Positions 1 through 8,497 of a stretch of DNA of 64,000 bases are shown piece after piece. This DNA is from Promethearchaeota archaeon. Lineage in GTDB: Archaea; Asgardarchaeota; Lokiarchaeia; Sigyniarchaeales; SOKP01. The notes beneath the pieces were generated by a model. It ran no database searches, was not told the origin of the DNA, and worked only from the letters and a program-made list of their open reading frames with translations. The stretch is from contig JAHPZE010000004.1 in NCBI GenBank assembly GCA_019058365.1, positions 124,001 through 188,000 on the forward strand, given 5' to 3'. Made by a program: the position numbers and the translations under genes. Every line of letters begins with the position of its first letter. Positions within the stretch are counted from its first letter, which is position 1.

Positions 1-875
1 GCATTTACATCAATATTTCTTAATTTGCTTTCTAATTCATATTGAGTAATTCTTATTTTACCATCATAACCAAATTTTCCAATGGGGGTTAGTAGAGAGG
101 CACCAACAGCAACTATAATAATACCTATAGTCAAATCAGTACTTTTGCCATTTTGCTCAACTTCAATCTCATAATTACCTACAAAGCCTTCAATATTCTT
201 TACTTTTGCTGAAGTATAAACAGTTAAATTAGGATTACTTTCAATCCTTTTCTTTAAGCTTTCTAGAAGTTCAGAGGCATCTTGATTTGTAGGGAATAAC
301 TTATTAATGATATTCAACTTGCCACCTAATTCATTTGCTTTTTCTACTAAATGCGTTTCAAATCCCTGATTTGCTAAACTAAGAGCGGCAGTCATTCCTG
401 AAACACCTCCACCAATCACTAGTGCGGTAGATGTTGCTTTCACTGTAATGTTTTCTAGTGCTTCAAGTTTCGATGCTTTTGCTACACCCATACGAATTAC
501 GTCTTTAGCTTTTTCAAATGCTTCTACTGGATATTTCTGGTGAACCCACGTGTCTTGATCACGAATATTGACGAACTCAAATAAATACTCATTGACCCCT
601 TCTTCTTTGATGCAATCACGGAATAGAGGTTCATGAGTCCTCGGAGTGCATGAAGCGACAACAACTCGATTCAGATTATGTTCTTTAATCCCCTTTTTTA
701 TCTGAGCTAATCCTGTTTCTGAACACGTATATAAATTATCTTCAGTAAATACAACATTGGGTAAAGATTTAGCATATTTTGCTACTTCTTTAACATCTAT
801 AAGACCTCCGATGTTTGAGCCACATGAACAAACAAAAACTCCGATTCGGACTTCATCCTTTTCTTTTTCAGCCAT
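1..875 (-). CDS. hdrA: HdrA-like heterodisulfide reductase subunit A (C-terminus beyond window)
   Basis: The minus-strand frame opens with ATG at 873-875 and runs off the window edge, so only about 291 N-terminal residues are visible. It begins with the HdrA-specific N-terminal domain (VFVCSCGSNIGG near residues 13-24, then a CTPRTHEP segment near 77-84). A Rossmann FAD motif follows (VIGGGVSGM near residues 155-163, then a VEKANELGGK segment). HdrA is the flavin-bifurcating core of soluble Hdr complexes. The start is supported by a GGAGGT ribosome site, and it lies one base after the TAG stop of the upstream gene, so the pair is translationally coupled. It is the last visible gene of the operon that starts near 4740. 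It is probably complete in the genome. Confidence 0.9.
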   Translation of the reverse strand, partial: MAEKEKDEVRIGVFVCSCGSNIGGLIDVKEVAKYAKSLPNVVFTEDNLYTCSETGLAQIKKGIKEHNLNRVVVASCTPRTHEPLFRDCIKEEGVNEYLFEFVNIRDQDTWVHQKYPVEAFEKAKDVIRMGVAKASKLEALENITVKATSTALVIGGGVSGMTAALSLANQGFETHLVEKANELGGKLNIINKLFPTNQDASELLESLKKRIESNPNLTVYTSAKVKNIEGFVGNYEIEVEQNGKSTDLTIGIIIVAVGASLLTPIGKFGYDGKIRITQYELESKLRNIDVN

Positions 876-876
876 A

Positions 877-2187
877 CTATCTACAACCTCCTTTAATCAC
901 TTCTGCTGCTCTTGCTGCTGTCCCACTTGCTTCAGCAACCGAGCGAGGTATATCCATTGGTTCACGAGCACAACCACATGTGAAAATACCTTCTACACTC
1001 GTTTCTACCGGAAAAAATGGATCAGTTTTTATAAAATTATATTTATTTAATTCAATTCCTAATACATCTGCTAATCTCTCAATCCCTTGTGAAGGAATAA
1101 TGCATGTTGCTAAAACTGCTAAATCTACTTTCATTTGTTTTATTTCTGATGTATTAAGATCTTCATAAGTAATAATAGGACTTTCATCCTCATCTACATC
1201 AATATGTGAAACTTTACTTTTAATATATTTGATATTATATTCATCCTCTCCTCTATGGAGAAAAGATTGAAACCCTTTCCCTCCCGCTCTCATATCAATA
1301 TAAAAAGCATATGATTCTAAATCATTATTATGTTCATAGGCTATCATTGCTGCTTTTGTACAATACATGCAGCATATAGAAGAACAGTACTTTTGATCTC
1401 TATCTGAACGTGAACCTATGCATTGTAGAAAAGCAATTTTTTTAGGGTCCACCCCATCAGATAATCTTCTTAAATGCCCTTCGAGTGGACCAGAAGCACA
1501 AATTAACCGTTCAAATTCTAAGGAAGTTACCACATTTCTATATTTCTTATAACCATAATTAGCAAGAGGATTGATATCTTCAAATAACCCATATCCTGGT
1601 GCGACAATTATACAACCAACATTATCAATTTCTAAAATTTCGTCTTTTTGTGTAAAATCAATTGCTTCTGCACCACAATTCGTAGCGCATAATCCACAAA
1701 TTCCATAATTTAGATATACGCATGAATTTTTATCAATAATATAAACAGGAGGAACTGCTGAAGGAAAAGGAATATACACAGCTGCCCTATTTTTCAAGTT
1801 TGCATCAAAATAATTTGGAACACCTCGCACAGGGCAAATTGTAGCACAATCTCCACAATTTGTACAAACATCTTCCTTTACATAACGGGCACGTTTAAGA
1901 ACTTCTACAGTAAAATCTCCACTTGTGCCCTCTATTTTTTGTACTTCTGAAAGAGTATAAAGACTAATATTAGGATGCCTATAACATTCTGATAATTTTG
2001 GTGCTAAAATACAAATTGAACAATCTAACGTGGGAAATGTCTTGTCTAATTGTGCCATTTTTCCTCCAATAACAGGACTTTTTTCTATTAAATGAACTTT
2101 TATTCCCATATCTCCTAAATCTAAAGCTGCTTGAATACCAGCAATACCTGCTCCAATAATAAGAGCACTTTTAGAATTTTTTTCCAA
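877..2187 (-). CDS. HdrA-like FAD/ferredoxin protein (second, shorter HdrA)
   Basis: 436 residues. The FAD-binding motif GAGIAG lies at 12-17. HdrA-type cysteines follow at C56, C59 and C68, then a [4Fe-4S] motif (C108, C111, C114, C118) and more cysteines near 160-170 (YGICGLCATNC). The C-terminal FAD half carries CSSICCMYCTKAA near 268-280. It lacks the N-terminal CSCG domain of full-length HdrA, which the downstream gene has. The two therefore look like a complementary pair rather than one broken gene. The start is TTG at 2187, preceded by AAGGTGA; an ATG three bases upstream is out of frame. It presumably carries electrons between flavin and Fe-S centres in the Hdr complex. Confidence 0.88.
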   Translation of the reverse strand: MEKNSKSALIIGAGIAGIQAALDLGDMGIKVHLIEKSPVIGGKMAQLDKTFPTLDCSICILAPKLSECYRHPNISLYTLSEVQKIEGTSGDFTVEVLKRARYVKEDVCTNCGDCATICPVRGVPNYFDANLKNRAAVYIPFPSAVPPVYIIDKNSCVYLNYGICGLCATNCGAEAIDFTQKDEILEIDNVGCIIVAPGYGLFEDINPLANYGYKKYRNVVTSLEFERLICASGPLEGHLRRLSDGVDPKKIAFLQCIGSRSDRDQKYCSSICCMYCTKAAMIAYEHNNDLESYAFYIDMRAGGKGFQSFLHRGEDEYNIKYIKSKVSHIDVDEDESPIITYEDLNTSEIKQMKVDLAVLATCIIPSQGIERLADVLGIELNKYNFIKTDPFFPVETSVEGIFTCGCAREPMDIPRSVAEASGTAARAAEVIKGGCR

Positions 2188-2203
2188 TCATATCACCTTT
2201 TAT

Positions 2204-3298
2204 TTATTTCTTCACTTTTAGTGAAGTCATTTTTTTTAACCAATTGATTTTTTTAGGTCGCCATTCTGATATTTGATTTGCTGGAATAATATATCGCTCG
2301 ATATAACCTGTCGCAAGTAAAGAATCTATTAAACTACGTCCCTTCTCAGTTCGAGTAAGTATCATTGAATAACCAGTAGGAGCTCCAGAGGCTCCGATAC
2401 TAAGATCTGAAAATTTCCCTACAAATTCATCACATTCATGACAATGATTCCTTACAGCATCGTCAAGATCTTTAATATTTACTTCTTTAACAGAGTCGTC
2501 TTTTGATGTGACAAAAAAATTCTTCTTAATATTTGTTTTTTTTATCTCTGAAGGATTTATTTGTGATTTTGACTTAAGAGTATCCATTAATTTATCATAA
2601 TCAAAATTTTCAAAACAAAAAAGACCAATTACGATACTTATAACATGTGCAGGTTTAATATTCAAAAGCTTCATCTTACTAATAGCTCTACATTGGCATG
2701 GTGTACCAATAAAAGCAATTCGCAATTGATCGGCATCATAAATACGTTTCTTTTGGGAAATAATATCTTCTGCTATTTGAGTTAAATCTTTTAATGGTAA
2801 AATATTAGATGAAATCGAATATCGAGTTCCTGCTGATCTTACCAATTCATCTTTACTGTATATTATTTTAGGTATTGGTTTATAATTTTCATCATATTCA
2901 GATACAATTGCGGCATCAATGTTATTAGTATCAAACAAATATGTTAAAAGAGTTGATACAATGCCTCCATCTTGTCCAACTTTTTTGATCTGTTCATTAG
3001 TGGTTTTAGCAGCAAAAATATCAATTATATTTCCGATCTCATCTTTAACTAAGTGGATTTCTTTCAATCTATCTAATAAAGGTTCTGTTTGTGGACAAAT
3101 ATAATAGCAATACCCGCATTCTTTACAATTCTCAACACTTTTATCAGTTTTAAACTGGGGGGTATAATTTTTCATCTCAATTACATTGAATGCTTGGTTT
3201 TCACAATATGCTATACAAGCGCCACAAGCACAACATCTATTAACCGAGATTACATCATTTTCCAAATGTTTGAATGTTTTTATATCTGCTAATCCCAT
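2204..3298 (-). CDS. F420-reducing hydrogenase/dehydrogenase beta subunit (FrhB/FdhB family)
   Basis: About 364 residues from the ATG at 3298; a TTG at 3307 is possible but sits too close to the AGGA ribosome site. The N-terminus has two ferredoxin-type clusters (CCACGACIAYC and CKECGYCYYICP). The FrhB N and C domains follow, with the characteristic GTPCQC near residue 200 and CHECDEFVGKFSDLSIGASG near 290-310. Family members bind FAD and F420 and pass electrons to Fe-S partners. Between hdrB and the hdrA genes it suggests an F420H2-linked Hdr complex. Only the FrhB-type subunit is present; no hydrogenase large or small subunit is seen. Confidence 0.88.
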   Translation of the reverse strand: MGLADIKTFKHLENDVISVNRCCACGACIAYCENQAFNVIEMKNYTPQFKTDKSVENCKECGYCYYICPQTEPLLDRLKEIHLVKDEIGNIIDIFAAKTTNEQIKKVGQDGGIVSTLLTYLFDTNNIDAAIVSEYDENYKPIPKIIYSKDELVRSAGTRYSISSNILPLKDLTQIAEDIISQKKRIYDADQLRIAFIGTPCQCRAISKMKLLNIKPAHVISIVIGLFCFENFDYDKLMDTLKSKSQINPSEIKKTNIKKNFFVTSKDDSVKEVNIKDLDDAVRNHCHECDEFVGKFSDLSIGASGAPTGYSMILTRTEKGRSLIDSLLATGYIERYIIPANQISEWRPKKINWLKKMTSLKVKK

Positions 3299-3354
3299 TT
3301 CTATCAATTCCTATTTTTAAGTTTATAAATTAATATTATAGCTTTGCCTATATT

Positions 3355-4218
3355 TTAAAATCCTTCCAATAATTTTGTAGGTCGAACTCGATGAAAATTC
3401 AATCCTAATTCTTCAGGTTTGAACCCAAATGCGAGGGCTACTAATTCTGAGAGATAAAAAACAGGGAAATCATATGCATTTTCTTTTCCCTTACTCAGCT
3501 CTCGTTGATTAAAATCAAATTGTTGAAAACACGCAGGGCATACAAGACTAACACAATTCGCACCAGCTTCTTGAATTGATTTATATTTGTTATCTATCAT
3601 TTGTAGAGAAATTTCTTTATCTGATTTATCAAGAGGATTTCCACAACATTCCATTTTTAATTCATAATCTATGGAATCTGCTCCTAAAACTCTAACTATT
3701 TCATCAATAGTAATTGGCTCAAAAGGATCATCCCAATTAATAATCTCAGAAGGTCTTAAGTAATGACATCCATAATGAACCGCTACTTTAAATCCATTTA
3801 AAGGATGTACCACATTCTCTCTCACTTTATCAAGATTTTCATAAAGAACTTCGGCAAAATGTTTTACTTTTGTTTTTCCGTCATATTTTTTGCCAATATT
3901 TTTTAAGATTTTGTTTACTTCATTCTTTACTTCAGAATCTTTATTTATATGGTAATTAACTCCTTTAAGAGTTTCAACACATCCAGAACAAAAAGAGATA
4001 ATTCCCCCATTATTATTTGATAAACTTAAATTTCTTGCTCCTAAAGCTAACCATGTCTTATGATCTATAAGTTCTATACCCGTAGGATCAGGACAACAAC
4101 TAAATCCCTCAACATCATTTAATGAAATCCCAAGTTTTTCAAATACTTTCCTTGATGATGCTTCTAAAAATGGTAATCTTGCAGGAATCACACAACCGAG
4201 AAAAAGATCATAACTCAT
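3355..4218 (-). CDS. hdrB: CoB-CoM heterodisulfide reductase subunit B homologue
   Basis: 287 residues with the two CCG domains that bind the non-cubane [4Fe-4S] clusters. The first runs from C9 through CCPDPTG (about 41-47) to FCSGC near 77. The second runs from HYGCHYLRP near 150 through ECCGNPLDKSD near 190 to CPACFQQF near 225. A strong GGAGGGGG ribosome site precedes the ATG at 4218, and the stop of hdrC is only three bases away. HdrB is the disulfide-reducing subunit. In an Asgard archaeon, which may lack coenzyme M/B, the true substrate is uncertain. Confidence 0.92.
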   Translation of the reverse strand: MSYDLFLGCVIPARLPFLEASSRKVFEKLGISLNDVEGFSCCPDPTGIELIDHKTWLALGARNLSLSNNNGGIISFCSGCVETLKGVNYHINKDSEVKNEVNKILKNIGKKYDGKTKVKHFAEVLYENLDKVRENVVHPLNGFKVAVHYGCHYLRPSEIINWDDPFEPITIDEIVRVLGADSIDYELKMECCGNPLDKSDKEISLQMIDNKYKSIQEAGANCVSLVCPACFQQFDFNQRELSKGKENAYDFPVFYLSELVALAFGFKPEELGLNFHRVRPTKLLEGF

Positions 4219-4221
4219 TTT

Positions 4222-4719
4222 TTATACCCCCTCCTTAGGAATATGGTTTTCAAAATTAGTAGCTTTTAAAATTTTCTTTATTTCATCAGAGGATGCTGTT
4301 TTTATTGAAGGAAGTCCTAATTTTTCTCTTCTCGTTATAATTGCCTTAGAATAGGGAATTGCTACTCCATTTTCTAAAACTGCTCTCCCCTGTGAAATAA
4401 ATGCTTCAGGAACATTGCCAGTCTTGAAACACTTATTTTTTATTAATGTAAAAATTTCAGTAAGCTCAACCTTTTGAGGACATAGCTCAACACATGTCTG
4501 GCAGGTTGAACAAAGCCAAGGATTAGGATCTTGCTTTTTTATCAACTTATCTTGCAACCCTAAAATCGCTTCTTCTATAATCTTTCTAGGATTATAACCA
4601 CCTTGAGTTATCAGAGCTACGGGGCAACCACCACTACACGTACTACACTGATAGCAGTAGCTTAAAGAAGCATTATGTTTCAATACCTCATTTCGAAACT
4701 CAAAATTTATTACAGACAT
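4222..4719 (-). CDS. hdrC: Heterodisulfide reductase subunit C homologue
   Basis: About 165 residues from the ATG at 4719; the frame opens with an upstream TTG at 4740 that would add seven residues. Two classic [4Fe-4S] motifs are present, CYQCSTCSGGCPVA and CSTCQTCVELCPQ, separated by the helical linker typical of HdrC. There are no membrane segments, so this is a soluble HdrC rather than a DsrM/HdrE-type module. It is the first gene of the hdrC-hdrB-frhB-hdrA-hdrA operon. It wires electrons from HdrA to HdrB. Confidence 0.92.
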   Translation of the reverse strand: MSVINFEFRNEVLKHNASLSYCYQCSTCSGGCPVALITQGGYNPRKIIEEAILGLQDKLIKKQDPNPWLCSTCQTCVELCPQKVELTEIFTLIKNKCFKTGNVPEAFISQGRAVLENGVAIPYSKAIITRREKLGLPSIKTASSDEIKKILKATNFENHIPKEGV

Positions 4720-4935
4720 GTCGAAAAGTTTTTTTATCAATCTACTAGATGGTTAGAAAAATAATAGAGATTTAATAAATTTTTTAGAAAATTTCAATAA
4801 CTAAATGCTTTAAATTTGTTTTATATTATCAAAATCACACTTTAATAATATAATTACAACCATAATAATATGCTTCTCGTGTATTTCTTTTAATGTCAGT
4901 AAAATAATCCTCAATATTTTATCGGAAAAATAAAA

Positions 4936-5188
4936 GATCTATAGATCCAATGATCAAGAGTGATCAAAAACCAATCTAAAATTCTCTCTCTTTAGAATAA
5001 ATTTTTTGCGTTCCATTATAATAATCATTTTGATCGAGATCGTTGTTTTTTATGTACACTTTTCGAAAATGTTAATGATTATCCTAATCACATGATCAAA
5101 ATCTGCATCAATGTGTTAAAAACGGCACTACATGATCTAATTTTTGCGAAACTATCATTATTAAAACATAAAACGACGGAAAACGATC
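4936..5188. promoter_or_regulatory. Cluster of nine GATC/TGATCA sites between hdrC and the Cys-rich gene
   Basis: GATC occurs at 4936, 4944, 4952, 4962, 5032, 5038, 5094, 5134 and 5185. Several sit in a TGATCAA or CGATCAA context. In DNA of this composition fewer than one would be expected in 253 bp. The cluster lies between divergent genes, so it is a plausible array of operator sites for an unidentified regulator acting on hdr and/or the plus-strand gene. This function is inference. Confidence 0.45.
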
Positions 5189-5191
5189 AAG

Positions 5192-5200
5192 TTTAAATAT
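5192..5200 (+). promoter_or_regulatory. Candidate TATA box of the Cys-rich small gene
   Basis: TTTAAATAT immediately follows the last GATC site and lies 89 bases before the ATG at 5289. An archaeal start site about 25 bases downstream would give a leader of roughly 65 nt. The call rests on sequence resemblance only, in an AT-rich region. Confidence 0.3.
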
Positions 5201-5288
5201 GAAAAGTGATATTATTATTTTAGTAATAAAATATAATTGTTAAAACAAGAAATTTTATAAAAAATTAATAGATTGTTTATAAGAAGTG

Positions 5289-5555
5289 ATGCAAAAAATG
5301 TGTAATAATTGTAATTGTGAAGCATATGACCAATGTTCCATTGTTGGTTATATGCCAGTTGGATTCTGCTGTACCAAATGCTATCTTTACAACGAGCAAC
5401 ATACATGTTTAGAATCGAGGTCAAAGGGAAAAGCTTCTAAGGTTGAGCCTGTGAGCGCCAAAATCGAGGATGGTGTTTTGAAAGTTGTCGTTATGAAGGA
5501 TAAAAAAGAAGTTCCTTTAGTGATTGACTTAGATAAACAATTTGGTTCTGAATAG
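5289..5555 (+). CDS. Small cysteine-rich protein, unknown function
   Basis: About 88 residues from the ATG at 5289 (a GTG lies one codon earlier). The first 40 residues hold ten cysteines in the pattern CNNCNC...C...CCTKC...C, typical of a zinc-knuckle or small Fe-S fold. The C-terminal 35 residues are beta-rich and charged. There is no signal peptide. It is transcribed away from the hdr operon across a region rich in GATC sites, so co-regulation is possible but unproven. I do not recognise the family. Confidence 0.6.
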   Translation: MQKMCNNCNCEAYDQCSIVGYMPVGFCCTKCYLYNEQHTCLESRSKGKASKVEPVSAKIEDGVLKVVVMKDKKEVPLVIDLDKQFGSE

Positions 5556-5618
5556 AAATTTTGTAATTCATTTAATTTACTTTTTGTTACATCCTGGCAT
5601 TCTGAGAAATAGGAAAAA

Positions 5619-5699
5619 GGTCAGCTCTCTGATACCTCCTTGAAGAAGGGTTGAACAGTGATTGAGGTGAGTATTCAACGGAAAGGGTCAGGGAACTGG
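5619..5699 (+). repeat. Structured ~80-nt repeat, copy 1
   Basis: This copy matches the elements at 14345-14424 and 16055-16134. All share the almost invariant core CTCCTTGAAGAAGGGTTGAA followed by CAGTGATTGAGGTGAGTATT. The ends pair: CAGCTCTCTGA with TCAGGGAACTG, with wobble and one mismatch. An inner ACCTC can pair with GAGGT. Differences from the other copies largely keep the pairing (C-G replaced by U-G). It lies 64 bases after the Cys-rich gene. It is a candidate non-coding RNA or a non-autonomous mobile repeat. Confidence 0.6.
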
Positions 5700-6020
5700 T
5701 GGTAGAATTGTGTGTTCAAGTAATTCGGATTTATAAGAGAACCTTTTACCCTCAATAAGAAATTTGGAAATATGTAATTGATTCTATTGAAAAGAAAAAA
5801 AAATGAAAAATTTAGCTTTTTTGATCTGTTTGTGTTGATTTTTACTTGATTGAAAATTATATAGACAATTGCTTAATATTTAGGACAGATTTTTTCAAAA
5901 TTGCTATTATCAAATTATCTTTATCTAAAGATCCTTAGCCCTTTTAGAGATTCTTGTTAATATAAAGATTTTAAAAACTCTTTGAGTGATTAAATTTATA
6001 TATAATAAGGTTATATAAAT

Positions 6021-6424
6021 ATGTTAGAGATCATAGCTAAAAATTCAGAAAAATTTACAAAAGATTATGGGAAAAGGATTTTTGCAAAAGATGAGGGAAT
6101 TGAAGTTGATTTACAAATTAATAATTTAGCTGACTTCAAGTAGCCTTCAAATTTGAAATGGTGGCATCCTCTAGCCCCAATATAAAAAAAATCGAAAATC
6201 TTGAAACTCTAACAAATTTAGAATATTTAAGACTTAATAGGGGAAGAATCTCAAAAATTGAGAATCTGGAAAATCTTACGAACTTGAAGTTCTTGGATCT
6301 TAGCATCAACATTATCTCTGAAATTGGAGGGTCGGAAAGTCTCAAGAACTTAAAAGTTTTACGATTTGGGAACTCATTTGAGTTAAGTGGAGAAAATGTT
6401 ATTAAAGAAATTGAAGGAGCATGA
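6021..6424 (+). pseudogene. Broken leucine-rich-repeat gene
   Basis: A 40-codon start (6021-6143) has an N-terminus (KDYGKRIFAKDEGIEVDLQ) resembling that of the intact LRR protein at 9574 (NRGKKYYVEDNRLDL). It stops at TAG. About 15 bases later another frame (from 6158) encodes three SDS22-like repeats (IENLETLTNLEYL, IENLENLTNLKFLDL, GGSESLKNLKVL) and ends after 88 codons. The arrangement fits one LRR gene disrupted by a frameshift or small insertion near 6120-6170 and truncated at its 3' end. The 88-codon piece could still be made, but no ribosome site is seen. Confidence 0.6.
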
Positions 6425-6512
6425 TAAAAGATCCTAAGATTTCTTTTTCCTAACAAAGTAAATCTCTCTATCATTAACGTTTTTAATATCAACAATGACT
6501 ATTTATATTCGA

Positions 6513-7004
6513 TTATGCCCTCTCTCTGTCTTTTTTTTCTACACTCAATTTAAAAATTTTACCTAATTTATAATCAAGGTAAAGATTCCTTCTTCTCAGT
6601 TCTTCACTGTTAGCGAATATTATCTTATCGAGAGATTCTTGACTTAGATTTAGGAGTTGTTTTAATTTTTCTTCTGTTATTTCTGATACTGTTTTAAAAA
6701 TCTCATACATATTATCAATAGCTTCTTTCTCAAAGTTATTCAGATCTCTTAAAAATTTAACGTCTTTTAATTCAGCAATTAATTGCCTTCTTATCCCCTC
6801 AATATCAATATTTAACTTTTCTTTAATCTTTTCTGAATTTTTATTAATGTACCTCTTAATGATTTTGTTAGCATAATAGCTTAATGAAACATCTTTTCTA
6901 TCACATATTTTTTTCAAAAGAATATATTCAATTTCATCCATTCTCACACTTAATACCTTTTTCTCCCTTACTTTTTCATCGTCATCCTGACTCATATTAC
7001 TCAT
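6513..7004 (-). CDS. Ribbon-helix-helix-like protein, hypothetical
   Basis: 163 residues. After a charged N-terminus, residues about 14-50 (KKVLSVRMDEIEYILLKKIC, then SLSYYANKIIKRYI) fit a CopG/Arc-type ribbon-helix-helix with a beta strand and two helices. The remainder is highly charged alpha-helix, possibly coiled coil. Such proteins usually bind DNA as dimers and are common in plasmid or toxin-antitoxin settings. No toxin partner is adjacent. It converges on the broken LRR gene. Confidence 0.55.
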   Translation of the reverse strand: MSNMSQDDDEKVREKKVLSVRMDEIEYILLKKICDRKDVSLSYYANKIIKRYINKNSEKIKEKLNIDIEGIRRQLIAELKDVKFLRDLNNFEKEAIDNMYEIFKTVSEITEEKLKQLLNLSQESLDKIIFANSEELRRRNLYLDYKLGKIFKLSVEKKDRERA

Positions 7005-7401
7005 TATGGAGATCTTTTAAAATTAGTAATTTAATTTGAAAGTCATAATATTTCATTAATTATATTATAATCATTTTGAATTAATTATTTATATTTAACG
7101 AATCATTTTGCATCAAACTTTTATAATTCTGTTAGCTTTAATTATTTAAATAAAAAAGAAATTAAATTAGTTAATAATTCGTTAAATTACAGGGTATTAA
7201 AACAGAATTTATAAATACTATAGATTTTTATATTAAGCTTTCTCAATTTCAATCGAATATAAAAAAACATATTAGAAATAAAACTGTCGGAACAATAAAG
7301 CTAAAAAATTATGAATAATTTTAAATAATTAGTACATTATTTAGAACTAAAAGAGTCTATGGGTATTTATTATAAATATTACTAAAAAAACGGTTTAGGT
7401 C
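7005..7401. other. AT-rich intergenic region
   Basis: 397 bases between two divergent genes, over 80% A+T by eye. It has many TATA-like strings (for example TTTATAAATAC near 7210) and no open frame worth calling. It probably holds both promoters, but none can be singled out. Confidence 0.5.
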
Positions 7402-8094
7402 ATGTTAAAAAGAATGAGAATACCTGAAGATGATTTAAAAATATTAGAAAAATTTGTTCAACTACCATCTGAGCAACAAGATTTCATTTTACAAGAACTT
7501 ACGGAAATTTCTCCAACAACTCCATTAAATATTATTGAAAAAAGAATCTCAAATAAATCGGACTACAAATTTGAAGATATCCATGAATTCTTTAAATTTT
7601 TAATCAACTTCTACATAAACTTCTTCTATTTTAAAGACTCAATTGATAATTTTAATGAGGAAGTTATTATACCTTCAATCATTCTACACAAATCAAAATT
7701 GAAATTAGCAGAACAAGATTATGAAAATATTAAATTAGTATCAGCAAAAATTTTAAGTTTAGATAAAAATATAGGGATAATATCAAAAATACCATATTTA
7801 TCTGAGGAAAATCCAAATAACTATATGAAATCTCATATTATTACGGATTTAAGATATATTTTTTATAACGATCCTAGTGAAATTCCAGATTATGCATTGA
7901 TAAAACATACTTTTAAGATTGATTATATTAAATCAAGAAAAATAGAAGAAGCATTTTATACTTTAAATTTAAATGATATAATTGAATTGAAAAAAAATAT
8001 TGAAAGAGCGATTGAAAAAGAAGGCTCGTTAAAAGAATTATGTAAAAAAAATAAAATAAATTTATTAAAAGAGGAGGATGTCAATGGATTATAA
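7402..8094 (+). CDS. Hypothetical protein upstream of the DUF5678/retropepsin pair
   Basis: 230 residues, acidic and largely helical, with no motif that I recognise. Residues 1-35 (EDDLKILEKFVQLPSEQQDF) look like a short helical domain of the kind seen in small antitoxins. A central region rich in Phe/Tyr and Lys follows. The 3' end overlaps the next gene by 11 bases and carries its GAGGAGG ribosome site, so the genes are co-translated. Its role is unknown. The operon context suggests it is a partner or substrate of the protease-like protein. Confidence 0.55.
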   Translation: MLKRMRIPEDDLKILEKFVQLPSEQQDFILQELTEISPTTPLNIIEKRISNKSDYKFEDIHEFFKFLINFYINFFYFKDSIDNFNEEVIIPSIILHKSKLKLAEQDYENIKLVSAKILSLDKNIGIISKIPYLSEENPNNYMKSHIITDLRYIFYNDPSEIPDYALIKHTFKIDYIKSRKIEEAFYTLNLNDIIELKKNIERAIEKEGSLKELCKKNKINLLKEEDVNGL

Positions 8095-8497
8095 AACTAT
8101 CAATGAATCTATCTATAATTTAAAAGATTTAAGAATAGGAACTTTAGATATTTGGAGATCAATTTCCGAAACTAATAGAAATATCAAACATACAACAAGT
8201 GAAATACTAACATGTAAAAGTTATAAAAATTCAGAATCAATAAACGAAAAAGTAGATGTTAATAAAAAAGAAAATGATGATTCAAACCAAGATTTTCCAA
8301 TTCTGAAACCAGATAATCAAGAGCTCGTTAAAAGATATGCTGGAAAATATATTGGAATCATCGAAAATAAACTTGTTGCTGTCGATACAAATATCCGTAA
8401 ATTAAAAGAAAAGGCAAAAAAGGTAATGAAAAAAGGTCAACGATGTTATATTGAATATATTGATGATGGTGTTTCAATATATGGACTTGGTATTTAG
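8084..8497 (+). CDS. DUF5678-like protein
   Basis: 137 residues from the ATG at 8084, six bases after a GAGGAGG ribosome site; the ATG at 8078 touches that site and is less likely. The N-terminal 85 residues are polar and probably flexible. The C-terminus (about 86-137: RYAGKYIGIIENKLVAVDTN, then LKEKAKKV) fits the short DUF5678 fold, a domain known in archaea beside retropepsin-like genes. The downstream gene starts inside this one or just after it. Confidence 0.6.
   Translation: MDYKTINESIYNLKDLRIGTLDIWRSISETNRNIKHTTSEILTCKSYKNSESINEKVDVNKKENDDSNQDFPILKPDNQELVKRYAGKYIGIIENKLVAVDTNIRKLKEKAKKVMKKGQRCYIEYIDDGVSIYGLGI

Noticed and set aside
1..2187. The two HdrA-like frames as one gene split by a frameshift
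   Set aside because: The downstream frame starts with its own N-terminal HdrA domain, ATG and ribosome site, so they are two genes.
5215..5424. Minus-strand frame opposite the Cys-rich gene
   Set aside because: It runs through the promoter and start of a better plus-strand gene and has no family features.
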